This document shows positions 61,221 to 62,417 of a stretch of 64,000 nt of DNA, piece by piece. Within the stretch, counting starts at the first letter, position 1, and each line of letters starts with the position of its first letter. Position numbers and translations under genes: made by a program. Origin of the DNA: Chaetoderma sp. LZ-2023a (Eukaryota; Mollusca; Caudofoveata; Chaetodermatida; Chaetodermatidae); NCBI GenBank assembly GCA_034401795.1, contig CM067370.1, forward strand, positions 102,428,028-102,492,027. The letters are read 5' to 3'. The notes under the pieces are model-generated. The model did not search any database. It was not told the origin of the DNA and saw nothing but the letters and a program-made list of their open reading frames with translations.

Positions 61221-61503
61221 GCACGCACAATGGAATGAGTATTCTACTATATTGAGGTAAAATCATATAACTTTTAAAATGCTACTTTGGGTTAATCACG
61301 ACTATTATAGCAAAACACACTACTTTCACAGGTATTGAAGGTGCATTCAGCGGTACAGGGGCCAAAACTGTGATACCCAGAAAAGTGATAGGCAAGTTTT
61401 CAATACGTACTGTACCTAACCAAGACCCTGAGGAAATACAGCGACTGGTTGTGCAATACTTGGAAAAGAAACATGCTGAGAGGGGAAGCCCCAATAAGTG
61501 CAA
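8252..61503 (+). CDS. CNDP2: CNDP2-like cytosolic non-specific dipeptidase, 10 of its exons (5' and 3' ends not found)
   Basis: M20-family zinc/manganese dipeptidase that hydrolyses dipeptides such as Cys-Gly in the cytosol as a homodimer. Spliced exons: 8252-8375, 9030-9200, 24782-24862, 36381-36455, 39688-39768, 44728-44801, 48395-48469, 58050-58194, 60528-60627, 61332-61503. Phases join without a break. Visible family residues: metal-binding His in VYGHLDVQP, bridging Asp in GRGSSDDK, catalytic/metal Glu pair in GMEESGSEG, metal Asp in CISDNYWLG, and the partner-subunit His in [10 protein letters not shown]. The final metal His and C-terminal lid are in exons not seen, presumably beyond 64000. 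The first coding exon (about ten residues) is not identified. A CNDP1-like name is possible, but no signal peptide is visible and the core matches CNDP2 more closely. Confidence 0.95.
8376..9029 (+). other. CNDP2 intron, two small hairpin repeats
   Basis: A short family-F hairpin at about 8450-8542 (GCTGAATATTTTGAAAACAA mirrored by TTGCTTTCAAAATATTCC). An 83-bp mariner-like MITE at 8587-8669 with ends GGTGTCCCATAAATCC and GGATTATGGGACACC. Nothing recognised in 8670-9029. Confidence 0.6.
9030..9200 (+). CDS. CNDP2: CNDP2 exon b (first metal-binding His)
   Basis: Acceptor TTTTACTAG, donor GTAATG. 57 codons in phase 0, from [15 protein letters not shown] to [12 protein letters not shown]. The His-x-Asp of GHLDVQP is the first metal-ligand motif of M20 peptidases. 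Confidence 0.95.
9298..10337 (+). repeat. Family B repeat, full-length copy
   Basis: 5' hairpin ATCCCCCATGTTTT mirrored by AAACGTGGGGGAT, then ATTGTAATCGCCTCCATCCG and at least five tandem units (TTCAACCAAATTTGATATC, CCCATATGATTGTGGA, GGGTCAAAAGGTCA). The 3' end has CGATGATGCGTCATCG (hairpin) and the palindrome ACTGATCAGT followed by CTAGTT. The terminal CTAGT is reminiscent of Helitron CTRR-T ends. Confidence 0.85.
10372..10604. repeat. TTAA foldback MITE (divergent)
   Basis: Palindrome with TTAACTCATTAACACTTTAA at the left and CATTAAGGGTTTAA at the right; the arms include TTTACAGGCCCAGAAAGG and a mirrored CCATGGCCTGTAAATGG. Confidence 0.6.
10728..11108. repeat. Family D foldback MITE
   Basis: Inverse orientation to the copy at 7880. 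Landmarks AGCTATGCCCCACCC, GGGATCGATCGATCTC, a central hairpin (TTGAATATCTTGAAACTAAT mirrored by ATTAGTTTCAAAATATTCAA), then GATTATGATGTCATCA. Ends CCTTTCC and GGAAAG. Confidence 0.7.
11282..11520. repeat. TTAA foldback MITE
   Basis: Well-preserved: left end TTAACCCTTTAATGGTCATA, right end TATGACCATTAAAGGGTTGA, with the central mirror GGAATGACTGGCTC / GAGCCAGTCATTCC. Confidence 0.8.
11625..11900 (-). repeat. tRNA-derived SINE-like element (tRNA-Met-like head)
   Basis: On the minus strand the sequence reads GTGCCCATAACTATAG then GGTTCGCAGGTTCAATTCGC, resembling an anticodon arm with CAT followed by a pol III B box (GGTTCAATTC). It continues with CCTTGAGAAAGTCACCGAAC and CTGCGTTGCTCCAGTCGACC and ends near AGCGCAATATAAATGCGCTA. 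The A box half is not clear. The shape fits a 5'-truncated SINE. Confidence 0.5.
12052..12359 (+). repeat. Left inverted terminal repeat of DIRS copy 2
   Basis: Runs from ACCTACCTCCTTGCATTACT to GTCTTCATTCCTT and is matched base by base, with few mismatches, by the reverse complement of 24132-24439. Both arms are 308 bp. Confidence 0.92.
12471..12630 (+). other. Possible remnant of DIRS first reading frame (gag-like) start
   Basis: Shortly after the left terminal repeat an ATG opens [16 protein letters not shown] and stays open for about 50 codons before a stop. Position fits the start of the first DIRS frame, but no domain is recognised. Confidence 0.25.
12728..13030. repeat. Cluster of TGTAGCCGG motifs at about 21-bp spacing
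   Basis: TAGCCG occurs at about 12765, 12785, 12806, 12849, 12870, 12920, 12942, 12964, 12996 and 13019, with related boxes in between. Several intervals are 20-23 bases or double that, while the bases between motifs are poorly conserved. It may be a decayed minisatellite of about 21 bp or a cluster of binding sites. Confidence 0.6.
13215..13275 (-). ncRNA. Candidate hammerhead ribozyme of a Penelope-like element
   Basis: Minus strand, 5' to 3': stem I strand TCCT (13268-13265), core CTGATGA (13264-13258), stem II GTAT...GGTAC closing at 13239, core GAAA (13238-13235), a two-pair stem III (AC...GT) with a 7-base loop, the GTC cleavage triplet (13226-13224), then AGGA (13223-13220) which pairs with TCCT. 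All invariant hammerhead core positions are present. Penelope-like retroelements are known to carry hammerheads with such very short stem III, and a Penelope-like endonuclease lies on the same strand about 0.9 kb upstream. Confidence 0.72.
13369..14076 (-). pseudogene. C2H2 zinc-finger reading frame of the Penelope-like remnant (one frameshift)
   Basis: From the ATG at 14076 (or the better-placed MDRFICPL start near 14021) the frame encodes two C2H2 fingers: [15 protein letters not shown] with HIRTIH, and [14 protein letters not shown] with HLGNIHH. A Ser/Pro/His-rich region follows up to a stop at 13588. In the next frame the sequence stays open without a gap: [18 protein letters not shown], then an acidic stretch ([19 protein letters not shown]) and LILNELD stop near 13369. 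One indel near 13600 therefore probably broke a protein of about 220 residues with N-terminal fingers and an acidic C-terminus. It lies downstream of the endonuclease and upstream of the hammerhead on the same strand. I do not recognise a named family. Confidence 0.6.
14204..14571 (-). pseudogene. GIY-YIG endonuclease of a Penelope-like element, 5' truncated
   Basis: Minus strand: [19 protein letters not shown] is the GIY-YIG start as modified in Penelope-like elements, with a Cys pair inserted. Then a TGA at 14450-14452, then [27 protein letters not shown], and [19 protein letters not shown] at the C-terminus, with stop near 14207. The family nicks target DNA for retrotransposition. No reverse transcriptase precedes it; the copy is cut at 14571, where an inverted duplication of its own sequence begins. 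Confidence 0.75.
14467..14571. repeat. 47-bp perfect inverted duplication at the truncated Penelope-like end
   Basis: Arm 14467-14513 (CATATTGTTTGCGACATTCG onward) and arm 14525-14571 (its reverse complement) are separated by 11 bases. The right arm is the start of the endonuclease sequence in inverted orientation, directly joined to family A sequence at 14572. Short inverted pieces at 5'-truncated ends are a known habit of Penelope-like insertions. Confidence 0.85.
14572..17579 (+). repeat. Family A repeat, long A1 array
   Basis: Starts within the family head (GGTGACCGTCCGTCGTCCG; the 5' hairpin is missing) and ends with CAGGCCCCTTGGGCCTCTTG. Between lie several A1 super-units of about 620 bp. 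Two consecutive super-units, about 15064-15690 and 15690-16310, are nearly identical, including AGTGCTGAATCAAGTTTG and GCAGCCATATTGGAT, showing recent tandem duplication. Confidence 0.88.
17580..18300 (+). pseudogene. Possible DIRS copy 2 first-frame (gag-like) remnant
   Basis: After the family A insert the sequence is again non-repetitive. It contains a 128-codon open stretch (17713-18099; [40 protein letters not shown]) preceded by [21 protein letters not shown] predicted helical segment precedes a hydrophilic region, compatible with a DIRS gag-like protein, but no diagnostic motif is seen. Confidence 0.3.
18301..21559 (+). other. Decayed interior of DIRS copy 2, no intact gene
   Basis: 18330-18770 is rich in CCGG/GGTCCGGG words. 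18800-21560 is pyrimidine-rich on the plus strand, with a C tract at about 19528-19543. The fragment [12 protein letters not shown]...[13 protein letters not shown] (21104-21240) resembles the RNase H segment repeated near 21940, suggesting partial duplication of that region. No continuous frame is left. Confidence 0.45.
21600..22200 (+). pseudogene. DIRS copy 2 RNase H remnant
   Basis: [16 protein letters not shown] (about 21708-21755) matches the RNase H start YTDASLEGW of copy 1. Farther on, with stops and frame changes, pieces such as [20 protein letters not shown] match LIQWCRNYSVVLKAAHIPG of copy 1. A G-run at 21917-21926 lies where copy 1 has the QGG motif. Non-functional. Confidence 0.65.
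22855..23460 (+). pseudogene. DIRS copy 2 tyrosine recombinase remnant
   Basis: Recognisable by alignment with copy 1: [89 protein letters not shown] and [20 protein letters not shown]. Catalytic positions are lost: the first Arg region reads SASH-stop-SEI, H-x-x-R has become H-x-x-K (AHCVK), and Trp-His has become WK. At least three stops and one frameshift. The family C-terminal Tyr may survive. This is an old copy of a different subfamily from copy 1. Confidence 0.85.
23713..23795. repeat. Internal complementary region of DIRS copy 2
   Basis: The first part, GTAATGTAGTAATAA (23713-23727), is the exact complement of the left outer extension at 12036-12050. The second part (23728-23795, containing GTAGGGTCTGGTCC and ACATATACCTACCTCC) is complementary to the right end at 24422-24488. 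In the DIRS model this segment bridges the two ends to form the circular intermediate. Confidence 0.85.
24132..24488 (+). repeat. Right inverted terminal repeat of DIRS copy 2 with outer extension
   Basis: 24132-24439 mirrors the left terminal repeat. 24440-24488 (TATGTAATTAGTAAAACATA and beyond, to GTCGTCTGGTCG) has no match in the left repeat but is complementary to 23728-23780. Confidence 0.9.
24782..24862 (+). CDS. CNDP2: CNDP2 exon c (bridging metal Asp)
   Basis: Acceptor ACATATTTTAG, donor GTAAGG. 27 codons in phase 0, [20 protein letters not shown] then RGSSDDK. The second-to-last Asp pair contains the residue that bridges both metals in M20 enzymes. Confidence 0.95.
25060..25235. repeat. 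TTAA foldback MITE, partial
   Basis: Left arm CCAATTTGCAGATCAAGAGG, right arm CTTCTTTTGGTCTGCAAATA, then GCCGTTTTGGCCGCC and TTAAAGGGTTAA at 25224-25235. The centre is deleted. Confidence 0.65.
25236..25794 (+). other. GGTCA-rich degenerate repeat, no gene
   Basis: Related to 5373-5838: TTGGATACCTGGTTGCTTGT, ATTGAGGTCACAAGGTCAG, then a second perfect AGGTCA-A-AGGTCA at 25747-25759. ORFs of 94 and 61 codons are not recognisable as protein. Confidence 0.4.
25795..26055. repeat. Family D foldback MITE, partial
   Basis: ATCAATTTCCAGAAAACTAT, a hairpin TTGAATATTTTGAAACCAAT / ATTTGTTTCAAAATTTCAAC around GCTGCCTATGGCAGCA, then ATTATGACGTCATTACTC and the end GGAAAGGTCCAT. Confidence 0.65.
26311..28830 (+). 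repeat. Family A repeat with hybrid core (A2 units then A1 units)
   Basis: Head GGTTGCCTGGTCTGAAAGAC at 26311 is a decayed family A 5' hairpin. 26340-27390 consists of about six A2 units of 160-170 bp (TTAACCGCTTGGCAGATTTC, TTGATTGGTCAATTTTTTGG, GAAAATTTACTGGAAATTGT). 27400-28700 consists of A1 units (ATATTTGGCAGGAAACATCC, GGCCATCTTGGA). A single 3' end (CAGGCCACTTGGGCCTCTTG) closes the element. Confidence 0.85.
28900..29992 (-). pseudogene. Unidentified fossil protein gene (transposon-like), minus strand
   Basis: From an ATG at 29992 (minus strand) the frame reads [20 protein letters not shown], with a C-x2-C pair ([10 protein letters not shown]), then [10 protein letters not shown] and a stop. 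One frame over it continues [20 protein letters not shown] and [15 protein letters not shown]. Farther on, 29232-28930 is open as [20 protein letters not shown] then [22 protein letters not shown]-x2-C start followed by 'F..YV.KCA..GD..L' is a layout I associate with transposon-derived invertebrate proteins, but I cannot name the family. Several stops and frameshifts. Confidence 0.4.
30517..30660. repeat. TTAA foldback MITE, partial, inside hAT element
   Basis: TAATTTACCATTGGAATAAT, TTGGCCAGTCATTCCAGTGG, CCATTAAATGG remain from the standard MITE. Confidence 0.45.
30837..31075. repeat. TTAA foldback MITE inside hAT element
   Basis: Begins TTAAGTTACCTTTTAAGG and ends GTGTTAAAGGGTTAA. Arms TTTAACCCTGGAATGACTGG / CCAGTCATTCCAGTGGTAAA. 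Confidence 0.75.
31340..31880. repeat. Cluster of family F hairpins
   Basis: At least three copies of a short foldback: TTGAATATTTTGAATCTAAT (31362), TTGAACATTTTGAAACTAAT mirrored by ATTAGTTTCAAAACATTCAA (31600-31690), and a third around GCATATGGCAGCAATAA (31790-31865). The same hairpin forms the centre of family D. Confidence 0.55.
33797..34171 (+). other. Intron sequence with one family F hairpin remnant, otherwise nothing recognised
   Basis: GGAGCTGTTGTTGACTAAGA and CAGCAACTGCTTCCAGTCAA at 33808-33855 are hairpin arms. The rest (33870-34171) is AT-rich without features. Confidence 0.4.
34172..36001 (+). repeat. Family A repeat (A2 core), full-length
   Basis: Head AGCTCACCTGGCTAGACTGG...CCAAGTGAGCTTATGC, about ten A2 units, and 3' end GGTGAGCGTCACAGG then CTCTTGGGCCTCTTGTT. 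Confidence 0.88.
36142..36370. repeat. TA microsatellite in four blocks with an AAGGCTATTA spacer
   Basis: Pure TA runs at about 36142-36208, 36218-36270, 36281-36349 and 36360-36370 are separated by ATAAGGCTATTA or ATAAAGGCTATTAG, i.e. a higher-order tandem. The last block ends ten bases before the CNDP2 acceptor at 36379-36380. Confidence 0.95.
36381..36455 (+). CDS. CNDP2: CNDP2 exon d (between two microsatellites)
   Basis: Acceptor TTTGTCTAAG follows a TA array directly, donor GTATGT. 25 codons, [20 protein letters not shown] then PANLK. The family has Gly-Pro-Val after the DDK of the previous exon; here the first codon is GCA, giving Ala-Pro-Val. Confidence 0.93.
36494..36574. repeat. 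CTA trinucleotide microsatellite
   Basis: About 26 CTA (TAC) units, 39 bases after the donor of the preceding CNDP2 exon. Poly-Tyr, poly-Leu and poly-Ser ORFs across it are artefacts. Confidence 0.95.
36598..37003 (+). repeat. Family B repeat, short copy
   Basis: Head GGGATATTATAATCACCCCC and CTATCGCCTCCCAAACCGTT, about two units, then the 3' end CGATGACACATCATTG and ACAATCTAGTT. The 3' end joins directly to a TTAA MITE. Confidence 0.75.
37004..37200. repeat. TTAA foldback MITE, 5' end lost
   Basis: TATCATAGAAAATGTC at the family B junction, arms TTTACTGCTGGAATGACTGG / CGAGCCAATCGATCC, tail GAAGCTGTTTTTCGAC. Confidence 0.6.
37290..37415. repeat. Family D/F hairpin fragment
   Basis: GAATTTCGATGTAACTATCC, TTGAATATTTTGAAACTAAT mirrored by ATTAGTTTCAAATATTCAAC. 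Confidence 0.5.
37490..37969. repeat. 48-bp minisatellite
   Basis: About ten copies of a 48-base unit containing GTAGACCCTCTATACTACTG and TGCATAAAATGAATCTACAG, with CTCCATGCTACTG variants and two shortened units (ATGGATCTATACTACTG). The units differ by few bases. Confidence 0.92.
37970..38804 (+). other. Intron sequence, nothing recognised
   Basis: AT-rich, no long ORF, no repeat family landmark. Confidence 0.4.
38805..39022. repeat. TTAA foldback MITE
   Basis: CCCCTTTAACACTCATATCA to GAGGGTTAAAGGGTTAA; the centre is partly deleted (AATTGACCATAATTGAGCC). Confidence 0.75.
39078..39405. repeat. Family D foldback MITE
   Basis: ATGGACCGTTTCAGTTTATC, GACAAGATAATCAATTAC, GCAACAGCGCCCAGTTAAAT, GGATCGGTCGATCCCAACAC, AGCTAAAACTGGATTCC. 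Confidence 0.7.
39688..39768 (+). CDS. CNDP2: CNDP2 exon e (catalytic Glu) with GC donor
   Basis: Acceptor GCTTTTTTCAG. 27 codons, [17 protein letters not shown] then [10 protein letters not shown]. Glu-Glu of GMEESGS are the general base and a metal ligand. The exon is followed by AAG|GCAAGT, so the donor is GC instead of GT. Confidence 0.95.
39827..39877. repeat. CACGCA-rich simple repeat
   Basis: Imperfect repeats of GCACGCACGCGC directly after the CNDP2 GC donor region. Confidence 0.6.
39958..40044. repeat. TTAA foldback MITE, left part, interrupted by family A
   Basis: TCATTAACCATTCATTCGCC, GCAGTGGTCTTAAGGAATGT, GTAGACTATTTTTT, then family A head. Possible right-hand remnants (TAATTTACCACGAATGACTG) follow the family A composite at 42445. 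Confidence 0.65.
40045..41361 (+). repeat. Family A repeat (A1 core) lacking a 3' end
   Basis: Head AGCTCACCTGGCC / GGCCACGTGAGCTTATACC, A1 units, stopping inside a unit at CCGATTTCAATTAT where a second family A head begins. Confidence 0.88.
41362..42444 (+). repeat. Family A repeat (A2 core), full-length, joined inside an A1 copy
   Basis: Head TAGCTCACCACTGAAAGGCC...AAGTGAGCTTATGCC, about five A2 units of 165 bp, 3' end GTCCAGGTGAGCGTCACAGG then CCCTTGGGCCTCTTGTT. Confidence 0.88.
42679..42902. repeat. TTAA foldback MITE
   Basis: TTAACCCTAAAATTTG to GTGTTAAAGGGTTAA; arms ACAGACCAAGACATTATTTT / AAAAAATCTTGTTCTGTAAA. Confidence 0.75.
43085..44697 (+). repeat. Family A repeat (A2-like core), 5' hairpin lost
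   Basis: Starts at CTTATGCCATGGCGACCATC. Units carry CTTCAGAACTTGTATACAGA, TTGATTGGTCAATTTTTTCG and, unlike other A2, GGTGGCCATCTTGAATTTTC shared with A1. 3' end CACAGGCCCTTGGGCCGTTT followed by GTTA, 30 bases before a CNDP2 exon. Confidence 0.82.
44728..44801 (+). CDS. CNDP2: CNDP2 exon f (metal Asp)
   Basis: Acceptor TTCTTTCTTAG, donor [26 protein letters not shown] then TYGLR, the last codon split after two bases. Asp of CISDNYW is a metal ligand. Confidence 0.95.
44935..45785 (+). repeat. Family A repeat (A2 core), 5' truncated
   Basis: Starts inside a unit, about five A2 units, ends GGTGAGCATCACAGG then CCCTTGGGCCTCTTGTT. Confidence 0.82.
45786..46727 (+). other. Intron sequence, nothing recognised
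   Basis: AT-rich, no repeat landmark and no recognisable reading frame. Confidence 0.4.
46728..46920. repeat. Family D MITE, centre deleted
   Basis: AAGCTCCACCCACACCTTGC, GGGATCGATCGATCTC, then directly TACAATTTGTACAATGTGTC, TGATTATGACATCATTACTC, GGAAAGGAGCAT. Confidence 0.6.
46986..47905 (+). repeat. Family A repeat (A1 core), strongly diverged
   Basis: Head TTAGCTCACTTTGCC / CTGAGCTTACACTG, one or two decayed A1 units (AAGCATCCTTAGGGCATCTA, CAACCATCTTAGATGAGC), tail CAGGTGATCGATACATGACC. Confidence 0.65.
47930..48010. repeat. TTAA foldback MITE fragment
   Basis: ATTAACCCTTTAATAGCTCA, TCATGAAAATTAAAATATTT, AATGTCCATTTGCAG; the rest is missing. Confidence 0.5.
48395..48469 (+). CDS. CNDP2: CNDP2 exon g (partner-subunit His)
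   Basis: Acceptor GTATTGCAG, donor [26 protein letters not shown] then FGGT and a split Val codon. His of KDLHSG reaches the active site of the other subunit in this family. Confidence 0.95.
49004..49224. repeat. TTAA foldback MITE, first of a head-to-tail pair
   Basis: ATTAACCACTCATATCAGC to AATTCGAGGATTAACC; arms TTTACCACTGGAATTACTGG / CCAGTCATTCCAGTGCTAAA. Confidence 0.8.
49221..49460. repeat. TTAA foldback MITE, second of the pair
   Basis: Begins at the TTAA (49221-49224) that ends the previous copy: TTAACCCTTTCATGATGATG, ends GAGAATTAAATGGTTAA. Arms almost perfectly complementary. Confidence 0.85.
49822..51206. mobile_element. Non-autonomous hAT element (1385 bp) with 8-bp target duplication
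   Basis: Ends TAGAGCTGGGCGGT and ACCGCCCAGCTCTA-type mirror (CCGCCCAGCTCTA) are flanked by CTTTGGGG at 49814-49821 and 51207-51214. Subterminal GGTATACCG / CGGTACC words are repeated in both ends. No transposase frame. It sits inside the LINE fossil. Confidence 0.9.
51382..51582. repeat. TTAA foldback MITE
   Basis: TTAAGTCGGCCTCTGCAAG to TGTCCATTAAAGGGTTAAAA; arms TATTTGCAGACCTAAACAAG / TTTTCCTTAGTCTGCAAATT. Confidence 0.7.
51675..51775. repeat. Family F hairpin
   Basis: CCAATATTTTGAAACTAATG with GACTGCAAGATGCTGCTG mirrored by AATCGCAGTCAAATTAGTTC. Confidence 0.55.
52065..52382. repeat. 49-bp exact direct repeats flanking a MITE remnant
   Basis: 52065-52113 and 52334-52382 are identical (GAGAAGTCTTTAAAGCTAAG through CACCTTGACCAGT). 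Between them, 52190-52333 is a reduced TTAA foldback MITE (GACCAAGAGAAGGC, GGAATGACTGGCTC / GAACCAGTCATTGC). Confidence 0.85.
52383..52853 (+). other. Intron sequence, nothing recognised
   Basis: AT-rich; no repeat landmark, no protein similarity seen. Confidence 0.4.
52855..54738 (+). repeat. Family A repeat (A1 core), full-length
   Basis: Well-preserved head AGCTCACCTGGCC...GGCCAAGTGAGCTTATGCC, A1 super-units of about 620 bp with a reverse-complement insert AAAATCCAAGATGGCCGCC, 3' end GTGAGCGATACAGG then CCCCTTGGGCCTCTTGTT. Confidence 0.9.
54893..55258. repeat. Family D foldback MITE
   Basis: GAATGGAACTATCCAGTTTA, ATGATGTCATAATAAACTGC, CAGCAACAACATCCAGTAAA, GGGATCGATTGATTCTAACA, GGCTAAAACTGGAAAGGTCC. 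Confidence 0.7.
55259..56006 (+). other. Intron sequence, nothing recognised
   Basis: Contains short A/T and C-rich tracts (CCTCCCCCATTTG, CCCCCCACCC), no gene or repeat landmark. The last bases form the TA target of the Tc1 copy. Confidence 0.4.
56007..57663 (+). mobile_element. Tc1/mariner transposon, second copy (1657 bp)
   Basis: Same terminal inverted repeats as 6161-7817, TA on both sides, identical length. Plus-strand orientation, i.e. inverted relative to the first copy. Confidence 0.95.
56316..57341 (+). pseudogene. Tc1-like transposase with one in-frame stop
   Basis: Same 342-codon span as the first copy. GGT GGA in copy one (VPFGGGSVMIWG) is GTT TGA here (VPFV, stop, GSVMIWG) at 56871-56876. 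Two G-to-T changes are the only inactivating difference. The catalytic motifs [17 protein letters not shown] and SPDMNPIEH are intact on both sides. Eight other amino-acid differences from copy one were counted (for example LISR/VISR, TNDV/TNEV, AYDQC/AYDQR). Probably inactive, but its ends could be mobilised by copy one. Confidence 0.95.
57664..58049 (+). other. Intron sequence, one short hairpin remnant
   Basis: AAACTGTTTAAATCTCTTGG and AACTAATTTAACTGG near 57728-57760 resemble family D/F; the rest is not recognised. Confidence 0.4.
58050..58194 (+). CDS. CNDP2: CNDP2 exon h
   Basis: Acceptor TTGTTTCTTAG, donor [26 protein letters not shown] then [20 protein letters not shown] and YETIDFDI. 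Part of the lid/dimerisation region of the family. Confidence 0.95.
58195..58772 (+). other. Intron sequence, nothing recognised
   Basis: AT-rich with tetranucleotide-like repeats of CATTACTAAAT type near 58510-58590; no gene. Confidence 0.4.
58773..58992. repeat. TTAA foldback MITE
   Basis: TTAACCCTTTAACCCTCATA to CAAGGCTTAAAGGGTTAA. Both ends show TTAA plus CCCTTT / AAAGGG. Confidence 0.85.
59101..59168. repeat. TTAA MITE fragment cut by family D
   Basis: ATTATCCCTTTAGTGGTCCA, AAAAATGGCTTTTACAGTGG; stops at the family D border CACCTTTCC. Confidence 0.55.
59169..59520. repeat. Family D foldback MITE
   Basis: CCTTTCCAGAGTATCC, GACATCATAATCAACTC, CACCCAGTCAAATTAGTTTC, GAGATCGATCGATCCCAACA, AGCTAAAACCAGAAAGGAGC. 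Confidence 0.7.
59547..60433 (+). repeat. Family C repeat (hairpin head plus tandem units)
   Basis: Head GTCGAGTCCTATGC / GCATAAGATGGCTCGAC (59547-59580) is a hairpin. About four units of roughly 165-180 bp follow, carrying TGTTAGTTTTTCAATG, TTCATCAAGGGC, AGATTTGTTC and CATCATTGCAT. The tail reads GGGCTCAACACGCGGGACGC then AGTTTATGTAGTT. The head is joined to AGAGAAGACTATTTTT of a TTAA MITE fragment. Confidence 0.75.
60440..60520. repeat. Tandem duplication just before a CNDP2 acceptor
   Basis: TGTAAATCTCTAGTGCTGGT is followed 41 bases later by TGTAGATCTCTAGCACTGGT, both ending in TGTGCAT/TATGCAT. The acceptor is a few bases further on. Confidence 0.7.
60528..60627 (+). CDS. CNDP2: CNDP2 exon i
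   Basis: Acceptor GCATCATTAG (weak pyrimidine tract), donor [26 protein letters not shown] then [14 protein letters not shown], last codon split after one base. RWRYPSL and IHG are conserved family motifs. Too short to appear as a stand-alone ORF; identified by family match and phase. Confidence 0.93.
60683..61024. repeat. Family D foldback MITE
   Basis: ACCATTTCCGTTTTAGCTAT, GCGATCGATCGATCTC, TTGAAACTAATTTGACTG, GATTACGACGTCATTTG, TTGGAAAGGTCCAT. Confidence 0.7.
61191..61228. repeat. CA microsatellite
   Basis: (CA) run of about 13 units followed by GCACGCACGCAC. Confidence 0.9.
61332..61503 (+). CDS. CNDP2: CNDP2 exon j (last visible)
   Basis: Acceptor CTACTTTCACAG, donor [26 protein letters not shown] then [20 protein letters not shown] and [12 protein letters not shown], ending in a split codon. 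The Ile-Pro-Arg and FSIR-VPN motifs are conserved. The next exon would carry the GHGGKPW-type region, not found before 64000. Confidence 0.95.
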
Positions 61504-61544
61504 GTAAGAATATTCTAGCTCTTACATATACCAATTATTTCAAG

Positions 61545-61755
61545 AAATTTCAATTTTCTCATAGATAATTTCCGTTTTCCAAAACCAGGCATCTTAAGAA
61601 AATGCCCATTTGCATACCAACAGAAGACTATCGCTGGAGTGACTGGCGTGATTATTGAGGCAGTTATTCCAGTGGTAAATTTTCAAAAATAGTTCTTTGT
61701 TGGTCTGAAACTGCACATTTCTCAAGACTACTGCAGACTTGAGTGTTAACTGGTT
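61545..61755. repeat. TTAA foldback MITE, diverged
   Basis: AATTTCAATTTTCTCATAGA, CTGGAGTGACTGGCGTG / GGCAGTTATTCCAGTGGT, GACTTGAGTGTTAACTGG. Confidence 0.6.
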
Positions 61756-61879
61756 TATATGTTATTAAATTTGGAATCTGTCTACTTTTAGCACCTGCTT
61801 AATGGGTAACACTGTTGTTTATCTTTTAACCCTTAGCACTCTGATGTCAATATTCTATCGTTTACCATGTCAATAGCAA

Positions 61880-61985
61880 AGAATCTGGTGCACAATTTTC
61901 AACAATTTTGCTGGACGATGTTGCTGTCTTCGACAGCACCATCTTCCACCAAATTTGTTGCGAAATGTACATCAGTTCATCTTTT
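61880..61985. repeat. Family F hairpin
   Basis: CAATTTTGCTGGACGATGTT around GCTGTCTTCGACAGCA mirrored by CATCTTCCACCAAATTTG. Confidence 0.5.
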
Positions 61986-62186
61986 AATTTAATTTGAAAA
62001 TTTCAAAATCTGACCAGTGTGGTAAGGGTTAAAACTTGTTTATTGAAACCTTTGCCAGATTGAACCAAAACATTACTTTATTTTAGTTAGTCATTTGGCT
62101 TTTCTCTTTGCTGATTAAACAACATTAAATATTGTGTGTATTATGAATAATTGTCATCGGATCAGAGACCCGCATTTTAGTCAGTA

Positions 62187-62417
62187 TTAACACTCATATC
62201 AGCCAAAAAACAGCTTCAGTAGTGGTCTTGAGAAATGTCCATTTACAGACCAAGAGAAGACTATTTTTTTAAATTTACCATTGGGATGACAGGCTTGATA
62301 ACCGAGCCAGTCATTCCAGTGGTAAAGTATAAAAAATAGTCTTCTCTTGGTCTGCAAATGAACATTTTCTTTGAGAATTGAAATTTTCTTGAACAAATTT
62401 GAGGGTTAAAGAGTTAA
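62187..62417. repeat. TTAA foldback MITE
   Basis: TTAACACTCATATCAGCC to TTTGAGGGTTAAAGAGTTAA; arms CAGACCAAGAGAAGACTATT / AATAGTCTTCTCTTGGTCTG. Confidence 0.8.
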
